From assembly GCA_020199835.1 (NCBI GenBank), contig JAIVJV010000009.1, positions 682,001-746,000 on the forward strand: a stretch of DNA of 64,000 nucleotides, written 5' to 3'. The position numbers and the translations under genes were made by a program. This document shows, piece after piece, positions 55,387 through 64,000 of this stretch. The notes under the pieces are model-generated. The model saw only the letters and a program-made list of their open reading frames with translations, did no database searches and was not told where the DNA came from. Numbering within the stretch: the first letter of the stretch is position 1; the number at the start of each line of letters is the position of its first letter. The DNA comes from Acidobacteriota bacterium. GTDB taxonomy: Bacteria > Acidobacteriota > Blastocatellia > Pyrinomonadales > Pyrinomonadaceae.

Positions 55387-55935
55387 ATGAAGTTCCCCCA
55401 CCTGATCCGAATTTGCACCTGTGTAATGATTCTGGCGGTTTCGTCTGCGGTCTTTTCTCAGGAACCAGACAAGACGACCATACGCGAAAAAACTCGTGAA
55501 CGTCTCAACGCATTGTTGCAACGCCTCGGGCCGGAAATGAACGTGACCTTCAAACCGAGCGAGAAATCACAGTTTGTGTTTACGGGTGTGTTGCGCGGCG
55601 GGTTAAAGAACGCCGAGCAGTTTGAGATCGTGATCAGCGTGGGTACGTCGGAGACGATCGGCTTCCGAATCTTTCCGCATTACAAAGGCGGGTACATCAA
55701 CATCGACAAGGCGCGAAACAGCGCGCAACTGTTGCGCAAGCTCGTGCAGTTGAACGATACGACGTTTCTGTTTTGGGGAGCTGACGAGTCGGGAGACGTT
55801 TTTACGGGCTACACTTTCACGCTCGAATCCGGTTTTCCTGACAAAGCGATCGAGATCGTGCTTTCGAGTATCAAGAACTCCGATCAGTTTGTGGGCGAGT
55901 TGCGGCCAGCGGTCGACGGCAGCAACGCGCCCTGA
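55387..55935 (+). CDS. Secreted protein of unknown function (YbjN-like fold possible)
   Basis: 182 residues from the ATG at 55387 with AAAGGAG upstream; a TTG start at 55327 lies in the promoter candidate and is rejected. A signal peptide MKFPHLIRICTCVMILAVSS ends near FSQEP. The mature domain has alternating beta and helix (FEIVISVGTSETIGFRIFPH, RNSAQLLRKLVQLNDTTFLF), reminiscent of YbjN-like sensor folds or type III secretion chaperone folds. This resemblance is weak and function is unknown. The next gene, the TonB receptor, ends 6 bases away on the other strand. Confidence 0.65.
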   Translation: MKFPHLIRICTCVMILAVSSAVFSQEPDKTTIREKTRERLNALLQRLGPEMNVTFKPSEKSQFVFTGVLRGGLKNAEQFEIVISVGTSETIGFRIFPHYKGGYINIDKARNSAQLLRKLVQLNDTTFLFWGADESGDVFTGYTFTLESGFPDKAIEIVLSSIKNSDQFVGELRPAVDGSNAP

Positions 55936-55941
55936 GGCAAA

Positions 55942-58900
55942 CTAAAAACTGAATCGAATCTGCGCATCGATGCGGCGATTGTAAGCCGCATTACCACCAC
56001 CAAACCCGCCGAACCCACCAGCGGTTGCTGTCGACTGTCCGAACAACGCCGAACCGAGATTGCCGATCGGGTTGTTAAAGTTCGGATGGTTCAACAGGTT
56101 CTGGAAATTCACCGAGAACGTCAGGTTGTAACGGCCATTGCCGCCGCCACCGCCACCCGGACCACCAAAACCACCGCGACCGCCACCACCACCGCCAGGT
56201 CCACCGCCGCCCGGACCACCGGGACCACGGCCACCACCCGCCATGCCCCCGCCCATCACTGCGCGTTGACCGTCAGGGCGCTGGCCAGGCTGATTCTGTT
56301 GGTTGTTGCGGGCGTTCGCGTCGCCACCTTCGGAACCAAAACTCCACGTCTTGCTGACGCGCAGGTTCACAGTCGTCGAGCCTGGGCCCTCGCCAAAGTT
56401 GCGCGGAATCATCACGTCTCCCGGCGCGAGTGTTAGTTTGAAGTTGCCGAAAGGAGTGCAGCGGAAATTCACTGTGTCCGAACAGTCAGCGCCGGCCGGA
56501 GCAAACGCGGGCCGCTCGGTATTCAACGTGTCGCCGTTGAGATCGCGGCCGAGCGTGATGTTGAACGGACGGCCCGATTGCACGATGACGAACGGATTTA
56601 GCGTGATGCCCCACGGCGCGCGGAAGTTACCCGTCATCACGAAGCGATGACGAATGTCGCCCGACGCGCGGCCGTACTCGGTGCTGAAGTCGTAAGGATT
56701 AGCAGGAAAACTTCCGACGCCGTCAGCATCGCTGTTGGATTTCGACAACACGTAGTACGCGTTCATCGACGCGTTGCGATGGAAACGGCTGTTGAAGTTA
56801 ACGATGAACTGGTTCTGGTTGTAACGACCAGTCGACTCGTATTCAAAAACGTTGCAACGAGGCGAAGGATTGATTTCGACGGGAATGAAATCCGCGCAGT
56901 TCAACGGTCGAATGCCGCTCGTCGGAACACCGGGAATGAACGTTCCCGGCAACGGCGCATTCAGCGGACGCGTGCGCAACACGTGCAGCGTGCGAATGTT
57001 GATGTAGCTCGCGGCGACGGTGAGATTGCGCGGTAACTGACGCTCAACACTCGCCACTGCCTGCAACATGTAGGGCGCTTGCAGCGAGTCAGCGAGACGA
57101 TAAACCGTGCCCGGAACCGAAAACGCGATCAACTGGTCCACCGTGGGAATCACCGGAAAGAAATCCGGGTTCTGCACCGTAAACTGTTGCTGATTGACGC
57201 CGTTCAAACGACGCGCTTGCATCGTTAGGCTCTCGGCGACGCGTTCGTAAAACACACCGTAACCACCACGCACGACAGTCTTCGACTGCTGACCGCCCGG
57301 CGACCACGCAAAACCGAGTCGCGGAGCGAAATTGAAATTGCTGTCGATGTTCGACTGGTTTTCATAACGCAGACCGAGGCTCAGCGTCAGGTTGGGCCGC
57401 ACTTTCCAATCGTCCTGCAAAAATCCACCGATGTCCCACTGGCTGACGTCGATCTGCGGATTGCCGGCTGACAATCGAAACTGGCTCGCGCCGCCGCCGA
57501 GTAAGCGAATCTCCGCCGGCGTTCGTCCCTGTGCGAGAAACACCTGCGTGCGGCGGAATCGCTCGATGCTGGTGACCGTTTCAATCTCCGATAGCGCGTT
57601 GTCGTTCCCGTCGAGCGCCGGACCGAGGCCGCCGCCAAAGAAAGTAAACGTGCCGCCGAAGTTCTGCGGCGAGAAGTTGTTAATGCTCAACCAACGATAC
57701 CGCGCGCCAACCTTGAACGAGTGTTGCCCAAGAGCGAAGGACGTGTTGTTGGTTAACTCGATTTCTTTCTGATCGCTGTGCGACTGGCCGATCTGCGAGC
57801 CGCCCCCGATAAACGCTTCCTGCACGTCGAGTGTCGGAATCGAATTATCAGCAGTCTGTTCGTTGCGCGACGTCTCAAACTCGAAGCGCGTTTCGTTGAC
57901 GATTGTCTTGTTGATGATCGCGGTTTCCGTGAGCTGAATACTCTGTTCGGTGTTGGCAGTGTCGTACCCGCGCGACGGCAACGAAAATCCGCCAACGCCG
58001 ACCACGCGGCTGTTCCGGGCGTAGTTGTACCGCGCGACAAGCGTGTGATTGGGGTTGATCTGGTAATCGATACGCGGACTGAACGACGTGCGGCGGCTCG
58101 GAACCGGCACGGTCTCGCTGAAGCCGATGATGTTGTTGTTTGCGTCGAGAACCGTCGCGACGATCAGCGTCTCGTCGTTAACGTCGCGTTTGTCGAAATC
58201 GACAAAGAACGAGGCTTTTCGTTTTACGAGCGGACCGCCGAAGTTGCCGCCGTACTGGCGGGTCTGGATTGGGGGACGGCGGTCCGCAAAGGGATTGCGC
58301 GAGTTAAGCGCGTCGTCGTTAAAGTTAAAGGAGACTTGTCCCCGGTAACGATCGGTTCCGGGACGGGTCAGGATCTCGATACGACCAAAACCGAGCCGGT
58401 CGTACTCTGCGGAGAAGGGATTTGAGTTAATGCGGACTTCGCGGATGGATGCGCGCGGCGGCATGCGGCCGCCCGTGAAACCGTCAACGAAAATCTGGCC
58501 GCCGTTCGGACCGGCGGATGGACCCGCAAGAGCTTGCAACGCGGCGGCGAGATCGTCAGGATCGTCGGGCAGTGCTTCGATATCGTCGCCTTTTAGAACT
58601 ACTGCGCCGGCATTGTTTTCCGGCTCCGTACTGAGTTCGCGATTGTCGGAGGCGATAGTCACTCGCTGTTCCTCGATCGCCACTTTCAAGACGACATCGA
58701 GTTGCTGCGCCTTGCCGGAGACCACTTCCACTTCCGTGTTCTCAAAGAGCGCGAAACCGGCATTCACGACACGCAACGTGTATTTGCCGGGCGCAAGTCC
58801 GTTGATGGTGTAATTGCCGCCATCGTTTGTAACCGCGGATTTCTCAGTGCCCTTCGCATCGATCGCGGTGACGCTCGCGCCAACAATCGCACCGCCCAAC

Positions 58901-59010
58901 TCGTCCAGCACCTGGCCCCGCAACGAACCGGGGCGCTGCTGCGACCAGACCACGCTTGCAAAAGCGAGCGTCAGCACGCAAAGGGCCAAAGCCGTTACTA
59001 TTCTCTTCAT
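55942..59010 (-). CDS. TonB-dependent receptor, Oar-like with carboxypeptidase regulatory domain
   Basis: 1022 residues with a signal peptide (ALALCVLTLAFASVVWSQ). Residues 30-110 are a carboxypeptidase-regulatory-like beta domain (LRGQVLDELGGAIVGASVTA), followed by a plug (AVVLKGDDIEALPDDPDDLA) and a large beta barrel. It is an outer-membrane transporter or sugar/peptide uptake receptor; the ligand is unknown. Around residues 920-970 there is a Gly-rich tract of about 45 residues inside the barrel. The last residue is Phe (RIDAQIRFSF), as expected for barrel assembly. AAGGAG precedes the ATG. A divergent two-component system lies 286 bases upstream. Confidence 0.9.
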   Translation of the reverse strand: MKRIVTALALCVLTLAFASVVWSQQRPGSLRGQVLDELGGAIVGASVTAIDAKGTEKSAVTNDGGNYTINGLAPGKYTLRVVNAGFALFENTEVEVVSGKAQQLDVVLKVAIEEQRVTIASDNRELSTEPENNAGAVVLKGDDIEALPDDPDDLAAALQALAGPSAGPNGGQIFVDGFTGGRMPPRASIREVRINSNPFSAEYDRLGFGRIEILTRPGTDRYRGQVSFNFNDDALNSRNPFADRRPPIQTRQYGGNFGGPLVKRKASFFVDFDKRDVNDETLIVATVLDANNNIIGFSETVPVPSRRTSFSPRIDYQINPNHTLVARYNYARNSRVVGVGGFSLPSRGYDTANTEQSIQLTETAIINKTIVNETRFEFETSRNEQTADNSIPTLDVQEAFIGGGSQIGQSHSDQKEIELTNNTSFALGQHSFKVGARYRWLSINNFSPQNFGGTFTFFGGGLGPALDGNDNALSEIETVTSIERFRRTQVFLAQGRTPAEIRLLGGGASQFRLSAGNPQIDVSQWDIGGFLQDDWKVRPNLTLSLGLRYENQSNIDSNFNFAPRLGFAWSPGGQQSKTVVRGGYGVFYERVAESLTMQARRLNGVNQQQFTVQNPDFFPVIPTVDQLIAFSVPGTVYRLADSLQAPYMLQAVASVERQLPRNLTVAASYINIRTLHVLRTRPLNAPLPGTFIPGVPTSGIRPLNCADFIPVEINPSPRCNVFEYESTGRYNQNQFIVNFNSRFHRNASMNAYYVLSKSNSDADGVGSFPANPYDFSTEYGRASGDIRHRFVMTGNFRAPWGITLNPFVIVQSGRPFNITLGRDLNGDTLNTERPAFAPAGADCSDTVNFRCTPFGNFKLTLAPGDVMIPRNFGEGPGSTTVNLRVSKTWSFGSEGGDANARNNQQNQPGQRPDGQRAVMGGGMAGGGRGPGGPGGGGPGGGGGGRGGFGGPGGGGGGNGRYNLTFSVNFQNLLNHPNFNNPIGNLGSALFGQSTATAGGFGGFGGGNAAYNRRIDAQIRFSF

Positions 59011-59055
59011 TCGAAGCTCCTTACGGTCGTTTCGCTAGTTGGCGCGGATTGAGAG

Positions 59056-59166
59056 CTTTACGCCGCAGCGTGAGGCGGGATTGTAACGAAAAGGGTCGTA
59101 AAGAGTCTGTCAATGGATTGTAAAGTTTTGTCAGTTCTGTGGAGTTTCCGATTGACACTTCTTTAC
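59056..59166. promoter_or_regulatory. Cluster of GTAAAG boxes in divergent promoter region
   Basis: Four GTAAAG hexamers are found in about 110 bases: two on the plus strand (59098 and 59120, 22 bases apart) and two on the minus strand (59056-59061 and 59161-59166). CpxR-type regulators bind GTAAA direct repeats, and the divergent downstream gene is an OmpR/CpxR-family regulator. This suggests autoregulation and control of the TonB receptor. Spacing differs from the CpxR consensus, so the link is tentative. Confidence 0.4.
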
Positions 59167-59203
59167 TCACGGAAATCGCCGCGTATTGTAGGATTCGGGC
59201 CAT

Positions 59204-59296
59204 TGCCGATTTTTGATTTTCGATTGCCGATTGATCAGCGGCCGAAAATATCTTCAGCTAAATCGACAATCGGCAATCGACAATCGGAAATGTACA
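59204..59296. repeat. Heptamer-phased repeats reaching the response-regulator start codon
   Basis: Units TGCCGAT, TTTTGAT, TTTCGAT and TGCCGAT stand in a row at 59204-59231. After a 30-base middle, ATCGACA, ATCGGCA, ATCGACA, ATCGGAA and ATGTACA follow at 59262-59296. The two sets are mutually complementary. The last unit ends at 59296 and the ATG begins at 59297, so the start codon falls in register with the period. Confidence 0.7.
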
Positions 59297-60040
59297 ATGT
59301 CTTTAAATTTGGCAGAGCGAAATTCGACAGAACCAATGGAACGCGTGCTGGTAATCGACGACGACGTCGGCTTGTGCGAGCTTGTCGGTGAATATCTTCA
59401 ACCTGAAGGCTATTCGGTTGAAGCGATTCACAACGGCGAACGCGGCATCGATCGAGCTCTGTCAAACGAACACGATCTTGTGGTTCTAGACGTCATGCTG
59501 CCCGGCACGAACGGTTTCGACGTGCTGCGCCGGATCCGTGCGCGGTCGCGCATTCCGGTGCTCATGCTGACCGCGCGTGGCGATGACGTCGATCGCATCG
59601 TCGGCCTGGAGATCGGCGCTGACGACTACTTGCCCAAACCTTTTAACCCTCGCGAGCTCGTCGCCCGCATTCGCGCCGTCCTCCGTCGCGCGCAACCGAT
59701 CGAATCCGCCACCTCCGCGCGCGAAACGATCCGCGTGGGCGACATCGAAATGGATTTCAATACGCGCAACGTCCGCCGCTCGGGAGAAATAGTCGAACTA
59801 ACAGGGGTCGAATACGATTTGCTCGAAATCCTGCTGCGCAACGCCGGCCAGATCGTCAAACGAGAAGAACTCGTGAAGGAAGTTCTCGGACGCGAACTGT
59901 CGCCGTTCGATCGCAGCATCGACATGCACGTGAGTAACCTCCGCAAGAAGTTGGGCCATCAGTTGAACGGCCTCGAACGAATCAAAACGATTCGCGGCGT
60001 GGGTTACATCTACGGTGCAACTGCTGATAAATCAGAATGA
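59297..60040 (+). CDS. Response regulator, OmpR/CpxR family
   Basis: 247 residues from the ATG at 59297; the ATG at 59336 (234 residues) starts at the receiver domain itself and is equally possible. Receiver: MERVLVIDDDVGLCELVG, phosphoacceptor Asp in VVLDVMLPGTNG (residue 65 from the longer start), and Lys in LPKPFNPRELVARI. The C-terminal winged helix ends GLERIKTIRGVGYIYG. It regulates transcription after phosphorylation by the kinase whose gene overlaps its stop by four bases. It sits after a 7-base-phased repeat leader. Confidence 0.92.
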   Translation: MSLNLAERNSTEPMERVLVIDDDVGLCELVGEYLQPEGYSVEAIHNGERGIDRALSNEHDLVVLDVMLPGTNGFDVLRRIRARSRIPVLMLTARGDDVDRIVGLEIGADDYLPKPFNPRELVARIRAVLRRAQPIESATSARETIRVGDIEMDFNTRNVRRSGEIVELTGVEYDLLEILLRNAGQIVKREELVKEVLGRELSPFDRSIDMHVSNLRKKLGHQLNGLERIKTIRGVGYIYGATADKSE

Positions 60041-61407
60041 AGATCCCGTTCCGCAGCCTGTATCTAAAAATTTTCATCTGGTTCTGGGTGGCGATGATCA
60101 TCATCAACGTCGCCACGTTCGCGATTTTTGCGCTCACTCGTCCGACACCGATTCGAAGATCGTGGCGCGATCTCACGCAGGTTGGTCCTAACGCCCAGCG
60201 CGCGGCTGAAATTTACGAGCAATCCGGAGCGGGTGCTTTAACAAGCGCGCTTCAGTCCACGGAAAAGTCTTCTGGCGTGAGCGCAACGTTCTTTGACGAG
60301 AGTGGCAAAGAACTCTCCGGCCGCACGCCGCCCGCCGGCACGCAGGAACTGCTTGCGAGAGCCGCGGAGAGCCGCGAGATCGAATTCAATTTCGCCGGCC
60401 GTGACACCCTCGTTGCGCGTCCCGTGGTTAGCTCAAAAGGTCAACGCTACACGTACGTGGCCCACATTCCGCGTCCGACGTTTCAGTCCGGTTTGCAACC
60501 TCTTTTCTTTCGTCTGCTCGTCATACTCGTTATCGGCGGTATCTTCTGTTTCTGGCTGGCCCGTTACCTGACGACTCCCCTTCTAAAATTACGGACGACG
60601 ACGAATGAACTCGCCGAAGGCAATCTCGGCGCGCGCGTCGCCGACAAGCTAACCAAACGCCGCGATGAGATCGGACAGCTCGGCCGCGACTTCAACGGTA
60701 TGGCTGAACGGCTGGAGTCGATGGTCAAAGCGCAGCAACGTCTGCTTGGCGACATCTCGCACGAACTGCGTTCACCCCTTGCGCGGCTCGGCGTGGCGCT
60801 TGGCCTCGCGCGGCAACGTTCAGGCGCCGAGGCAAACGGCGCGCTCGATCGCATCGAACGCGAGTCAGACAATCTCAACGAGATGATCAGCCAACTGCTG
60901 ACGCTGACGCGGCTCGAAAGCGGCACCGACGGACGCAAACGCGGCGACGTGGACCTCGCTGCACTCGTGCGCGACGTGGCGGAAGACGCGGATTTCGAAG
61001 CGCGCAGTGTGAATCGTTCGGTGGAGGTGGTTTGGACTGAGCGGTGTACGATCAATGGCGTTGAGGAACTGCTGCGCAGCGCCGTGGAAAACGTCGTGCG
61101 CAATGCGGTTCGTTTCACGCCGGAAGGAACGGCGGTCGAGGTCGCGTTGCAGCGGCAGAATGGCGCGGGCGATCAGTTTGCGGTAATCAGCGTGCGCGAT
61201 CACGGCAAAGGTGTTCCCGAGGACGCGCTCGAAAGAATCTTTCGTCCGTTTTATCGTGCTGAAGACGCGCGCGATCGACAAAGTGGCGGCGGCACAGGTC
61301 TCGGCCTCGCGATCACCGAGCGCGCGGTGCGCATGCACGGCGGTTCCGTTGTGGCCTCGAATGCGAAGGACGGCGGGCTTTCAGTCGAGCTGCGCTTGAA
61401 GCTGTGA
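60037..61407 (+). CDS. Sensor histidine kinase, CpxA-like
   Basis: 456 residues. Two membrane helices (about 12-32 and 158-178) flank an extracytoplasmic sensor of about 125 residues. A HAMP domain (LKLRTTTNELAEGNLGARV) follows, then the H-box GDISHELRSPLARLG with His242, the N-box ENVVRNAVRF, DHGKGVP and GGGTGLGLAI. It phosphorylates the regulator encoded just before it (ATGA overlap). Its 3' end overlaps the PAP2 gene on the other strand by 27 bases. The signal sensed is unknown. Confidence 0.93.
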   Translation: MKIPFRSLYLKIFIWFWVAMIIINVATFAIFALTRPTPIRRSWRDLTQVGPNAQRAAEIYEQSGAGALTSALQSTEKSSGVSATFFDESGKELSGRTPPAGTQELLARAAESREIEFNFAGRDTLVARPVVSSKGQRYTYVAHIPRPTFQSGLQPLFFRLLVILVIGGIFCFWLARYLTTPLLKLRTTTNELAEGNLGARVADKLTKRRDEIGQLGRDFNGMAERLESMVKAQQRLLGDISHELRSPLARLGVALGLARQRSGAEANGALDRIERESDNLNEMISQLLTLTRLESGTDGRKRGDVDLAALVRDVAEDADFEARSVNRSVEVVWTERCTINGVEELLRSAVENVVRNAVRFTPEGTAVEVALQRQNGAGDQFAVISVRDHGKGVPEDALERIFRPFYRAEDARDRQSGGGTGLGLAITERAVRMHGGSVVASNAKDGGLSVELRLKL

Positions 61408-62097
61408 GGCGCGTTGTTCTCTTAATTTTCGTCGTCTCGTCAGTACAATCTCTACGTATCTCACAACCAGAATCCAGATAGACGCAGCCGCGAATCCCGC
61501 GATCACGTCAGTCGTGTAATGCACGCCGAGATAGATTCGGGAAAGCCCAATCAAGAGAAACATGATGATGGCGATGGTCCAAAGGATCATCCGCGGGCGT
61601 TTGTGTTTTATGCGTCCGGAAAGAATCGCAGCGAGTCCGGCAAAGAAACAGCAACTCGCGAGTGAATGGCCGCTCGGAAAACTGAAGCTCTCCGGTGCGG
61701 TGAGATTGAAAAACGGAACTGGTCGCGGGCGTTGGAAAGCGAGCTTCAGCGTGATGTTTAAGATCGACGCGCCGATTATCGTAAGCGCGAAGAGCTTTGC
61801 TTCGCGGCCCCACCTGCGCAGCGCCAACAACGCTATTGCGATTATTGACGCGACTGTCAAAAACTCCGTCGAACCCAGAAATGAGATGGCGCGCATGAAC
61901 AATGTCATCGGCGGTGATGCGAACGTGTGAACCGCTGCGCGTGTGGCGTCGTCAAACTGTCGCGTTGAGCCCTCGAGCACCTCGTCCGCGAGCCAGCCGA
62001 GGAAGATGAGAGTGGCGATCGCGGCGAGCAGTCCCAGCGTTAACCAGGCGCTGAGGATCTCGAGTAATCGTTTTCTTTTGGATGTCGCGACTGACAT
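61381..62097 (-). CDS. PAP2 family phosphatase
   Basis: 238 residues from the ATG at 62097; a start 12 codons further left is less likely. About five membrane helices carry the three PAP2 motifs: KLAFQRPRP, PSGHSL and SRIYLGVHYTTDV, with catalytic His in the last two. Such enzymes remove phosphate from lipids such as undecaprenyl diphosphate or phosphatidate. It is convergent with the kinase gene and divergent, with 41 bases, from the glycoside hydrolase gene. Confidence 0.88.
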   Translation of the reverse strand: MSVATSKRKRLLEILSAWLTLGLLAAIATLIFLGWLADEVLEGSTRQFDDATRAAVHTFASPPMTLFMRAISFLGSTEFLTVASIIAIALLALRRWGREAKLFALTIIGASILNITLKLAFQRPRPVPFFNLTAPESFSFPSGHSLASCCFFAGLAAILSGRIKHKRPRMILWTIAIIMFLLIGLSRIYLGVHYTTDVIAGFAAASIWILVVRYVEIVLTRRRKLREQRASQLQAQLD

Positions 62098-62138
62098 GTG
62101 GCCTCGCCGGTTACAGTGTAATATGCTCCGCACTTAAC

Positions 62139-64000
62139 GTGGCTAAAAAACTTCCACGACGAGAGTTCCTGCAAACGTTAGGAAGCGCCGCTGTGGCGAC
62201 CGCGCTGCCGGGTGTTGCTACAGCACAGGCACGGCCACGCGTGGCGGTTTTTGAGGAACACGGATTTCCGCGGATACAAAGCGCGGATTTTTCCCTTGAG
62301 GGTGTTTCCGTCACTGTTCTTACCGAACAGGATCTCATCGCGCGCCTCAACCCACGTGATTTCAAACTCTTCATTAATCCGTACGGATCCGCGTTTCCCA
62401 GGCGTGCGTGGAGCGCAATTCTCAAATACCTGCGCGAAGGTGGCAACTGGTTAAACTGCGGCGGCGTGCCGTTATCGCGACCCGTCGTTCGCACCGCCTC
62501 CGGCTGGCGCGCCGAGCCTTACCAGGCCTCCTACCACCAGCGACTCGGAATCACGCACTTCTTTCCGGTTGAAGTACAAAAGATTTCTAAATATCAAAGT
62601 GCGCACCAGGAGTTAACCCGTGACTTCGACGCGAAAGCGATCTACGAACTCTACGTTCGCTTGAGCTCGACCAGCACTGAACCCGACGAGGCCGGCAGCG
62701 ATGGACCACACGAAGGCGTGGTTGAGTCGTTGCTGTTCGGCTTGAATGGTGAAGGCCGGGCGATCGCTGCGCCGATCGTGCAGATCGATCGCTGGCAGGC
62801 TGAGTTCAAGGGCGGGCGCTGGATGTTTGCAAATTTCGAAGGCCGGCTCGGCGCCGATGCGCTCAGAGTACTGATCCATAAAGCGTCACAGGGCGCGGTG
62901 CGTTTTCGTGTACGCAGTGAGTTTGCCTGTTATCGCTCGGGTGAAGTTCCGCAGCTTAGTTTGGACACGAATATAAATAATGTCGTAAACGCGATTGTCG
63001 AAGTGCGTAGTCCTTCTCATCGCGTTATCGCCCGAGGCATGTCGCTGGAACCAGTGACTGAACCGGGCTTGTATCAGATTTACGCGGAGATGGGAGAGTA
63101 CAACCACCGCAGCGGCTTCTGGGTTTACGACGAACCGCTGCTGATGCGCGGCCGGCCTTTGCGCGCTGACAATCATTTCTTCTATCGCGACGCAAAGGTG
63201 TTTCCGGTTACGGGCGCGACTTACATGGCGTCAGACGTTCATCGTCGCTTTCTCTTCGAGCCGAACGCGTCTGTTTGGGACCGCGATTTCCGCGCGATGA
63301 AGGACGCCGGCGTGAACATGGTTCGCACCGGCATCTGGACGGGTTGGAAGAGATACATGCCGAGACCGGGCGCGGTTGACGAAGGCGTGCTGCGAGCGTT
63401 TGAAGCGTTTCTGTTGACGGCCGCGAAGTACGACATTCCGGTCATCTTTACGTTCTTTGCGTTTCTGCCGGAAACGTGGGGCGGCGTGAACGCGTATCTC
63501 GATCCGCGCTCAGTGAAGGCGCAGCAGCAGTTCATCGAAGCATTTACTAAACGTTGCGGCCACATCAATAACGTGATCTGGGATTTCATCAACGAGCCTT
63601 CGTTCTGCTCGCCGAAGCACTTATGGAACTGCCGCCCGAATTACGACGAATACGAAAAGGCCGCGTGGAAACAGTGGCTCACGGAGACTTATCCTGGCGC
63701 CAGCGACGAAGAACACGTGGGCCAGCTGCAACAACGCTGGCGCACCGCGCGCGATGACGTGTACGAACTTCCCCAACTCCAGGACTTTGAAAGCGTTCAT
63801 TTGATCGACGATCGACAGCCGCTAAAAACGCTCGACTACCGACTCTTTGCGCAGGACATGTTCATCCGCTGGACGCAGCAAATGACGACCGCCGTACGCA
63901 GCAACCGCAACCCGCATCAACTGATCACGGTCGGGCAGGATGAAGCCGGACTCGGCGACAGTCCGAACATTCAGTTCTTCGCGCCGCACGTCGATTTCAC
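62139..64000 (+). CDS. Tat-exported clan GH-A-like glycoside hydrolase, partial
   Basis: The frame starts at GTG 62139 and is still open at the right edge, giving 620 codons. A twin-arginine signal is seen (LPRREFLQTLGSAAVATALP). After it comes a domain of about 250 residues that begins like a ThuA-type or class I amidotransferase-like fold (VAVFEEHGFPRI to GGNWLNCGG). From about residue 350 an alpha/beta barrel follows, with WDRDFRAMKDAGVNMVRTG and the acid/base motif WDFINEPSF. The second catalytic Glu may lie past the edge. It probably cleaves a beta-linked sugar outside the cytoplasm; the family number is unresolved. Confidence 0.75.
   Translation, partial: MAKKLPRREFLQTLGSAAVATALPGVATAQARPRVAVFEEHGFPRIQSADFSLEGVSVTVLTEQDLIARLNPRDFKLFINPYGSAFPRRAWSAILKYLREGGNWLNCGGVPLSRPVVRTASGWRAEPYQASYHQRLGITHFFPVEVQKISKYQSAHQELTRDFDAKAIYELYVRLSSTSTEPDEAGSDGPHEGVVESLLFGLNGEGRAIAAPIVQIDRWQAEFKGGRWMFANFEGRLGADALRVLIHKASQGAVRFRVRSEFACYRSGEVPQLSLDTNINNVVNAIVEVRSPSHRVIARGMSLEPVTEPGLYQIYAEMGEYNHRSGFWVYDEPLLMRGRPLRADNHFFYRDAKVFPVTGATYMASDVHRRFLFEPNASVWDRDFRAMKDAGVNMVRTGIWTGWKRYMPRPGAVDEGVLRAFEAFLLTAAKYDIPVIFTFFAFLPETWGGVNAYLDPRSVKAQQQFIEAFTKRCGHINNVIWDFINEPSFCSPKHLWNCRPNYDEYEKAAWKQWLTETYPGASDEEHVGQLQQRWRTARDDVYELPQLQDFESVHLIDDRQPLKTLDYRLFAQDMFIRWTQQMTTAVRSNRNPHQLITVGQDEAGLGDSPNIQFFAPHVDF

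Noticed and set aside
59152-59189. TTGACA with TATTGT as a promoter of the response regulator
   Set aside because: The spacing is 26 bases, far from the usual 16-19.

Overview
The window looks like part of a chromosome from an Acidobacteriota bacterium, probably class Blastocatellia. This is inferred from content, not from any 16S or search. The pointers are a large Oar-type TonB-dependent receptor with a Gly-rich insert, a tricorn-like protease, a membrane pyrophosphatase with a GDNAGDSVG motif, CstA, head-GIN and DUF6766 proteins, and many lipoproteins. Genes are dense on both strands, no gap exceeds 300 bases, and I saw no rRNA, tRNA, CRISPR array, phage or insertion sequence.

Layout. 1-4.5 kb: start of a 2-oxoacid:acceptor oxidoreductase (cut by the edge), then Fe-S assembly genes (NifS, NifU-like, Mrp/ApbC, ErpA/IscA), an acetyltransferase and a 2Fe-2S ferredoxin. 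4.7-7.2 kb: PuuD-type membrane protein, Fe/Mn superoxide dismutase and a di-haem peroxidase. 7.3-9.6 kb: lipoprotein, uracil-DNA glycosylase, YgfZ and a small helical protein, tightly coupled. 9.6-18.1 kb: a long minus-strand run (amino acid permease, secreted protein, CstA, H+-pyrophosphatase, BioY, YjbQ, secreted protein). 18.2-25.5 kb: a universal stress protein and a sulfur-redox cluster: a rhodanese lipoprotein with an in-frame UGA (probable selenocysteine), a NrfC-NrfD fusion, a molybdopterin oxidoreductase, and a metallo-beta-lactamase/double-rhodanese protein. 25.5-39.7 kb: envelope proteins, FdxA, peptidases (DUF1570/TPR, tricorn, M20, S41).

39.8-43.8 kb: gluconokinase, transketolase and ribose-5-phosphate isomerase B in one direction, feeding gluconate into the pentose phosphate pathway. 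43.8-46.1 kb: a GT39-like membrane glycosyltransferase overlapping a threonine aldolase tail to tail. 46.1-53.1 kb: two paralogous FAD oxidoreductases facing a GcvT-like protein, a Rieske oxygenase and a permease; together they resemble an N-methyl-amine or betaine demethylation module. 53.1-55.3 kb: thrC-thrB. 55.4-62.1 kb: secreted protein, TonB-dependent receptor, two-component system and PAP2 phosphatase. 62.1 kb to the end: a Tat-exported glycoside hydrolase cut by the edge.

The most notable signals are the UGA-containing rhodanese with a SECIS-like hairpin beside a persulfide/sulfite-type oxidation cluster, a natural Asp-to-Ala change at the key scaffold position of the NifU-like protein, and heptanucleotide-phased repeats in three 5' leaders, one running in register up to a start codon.
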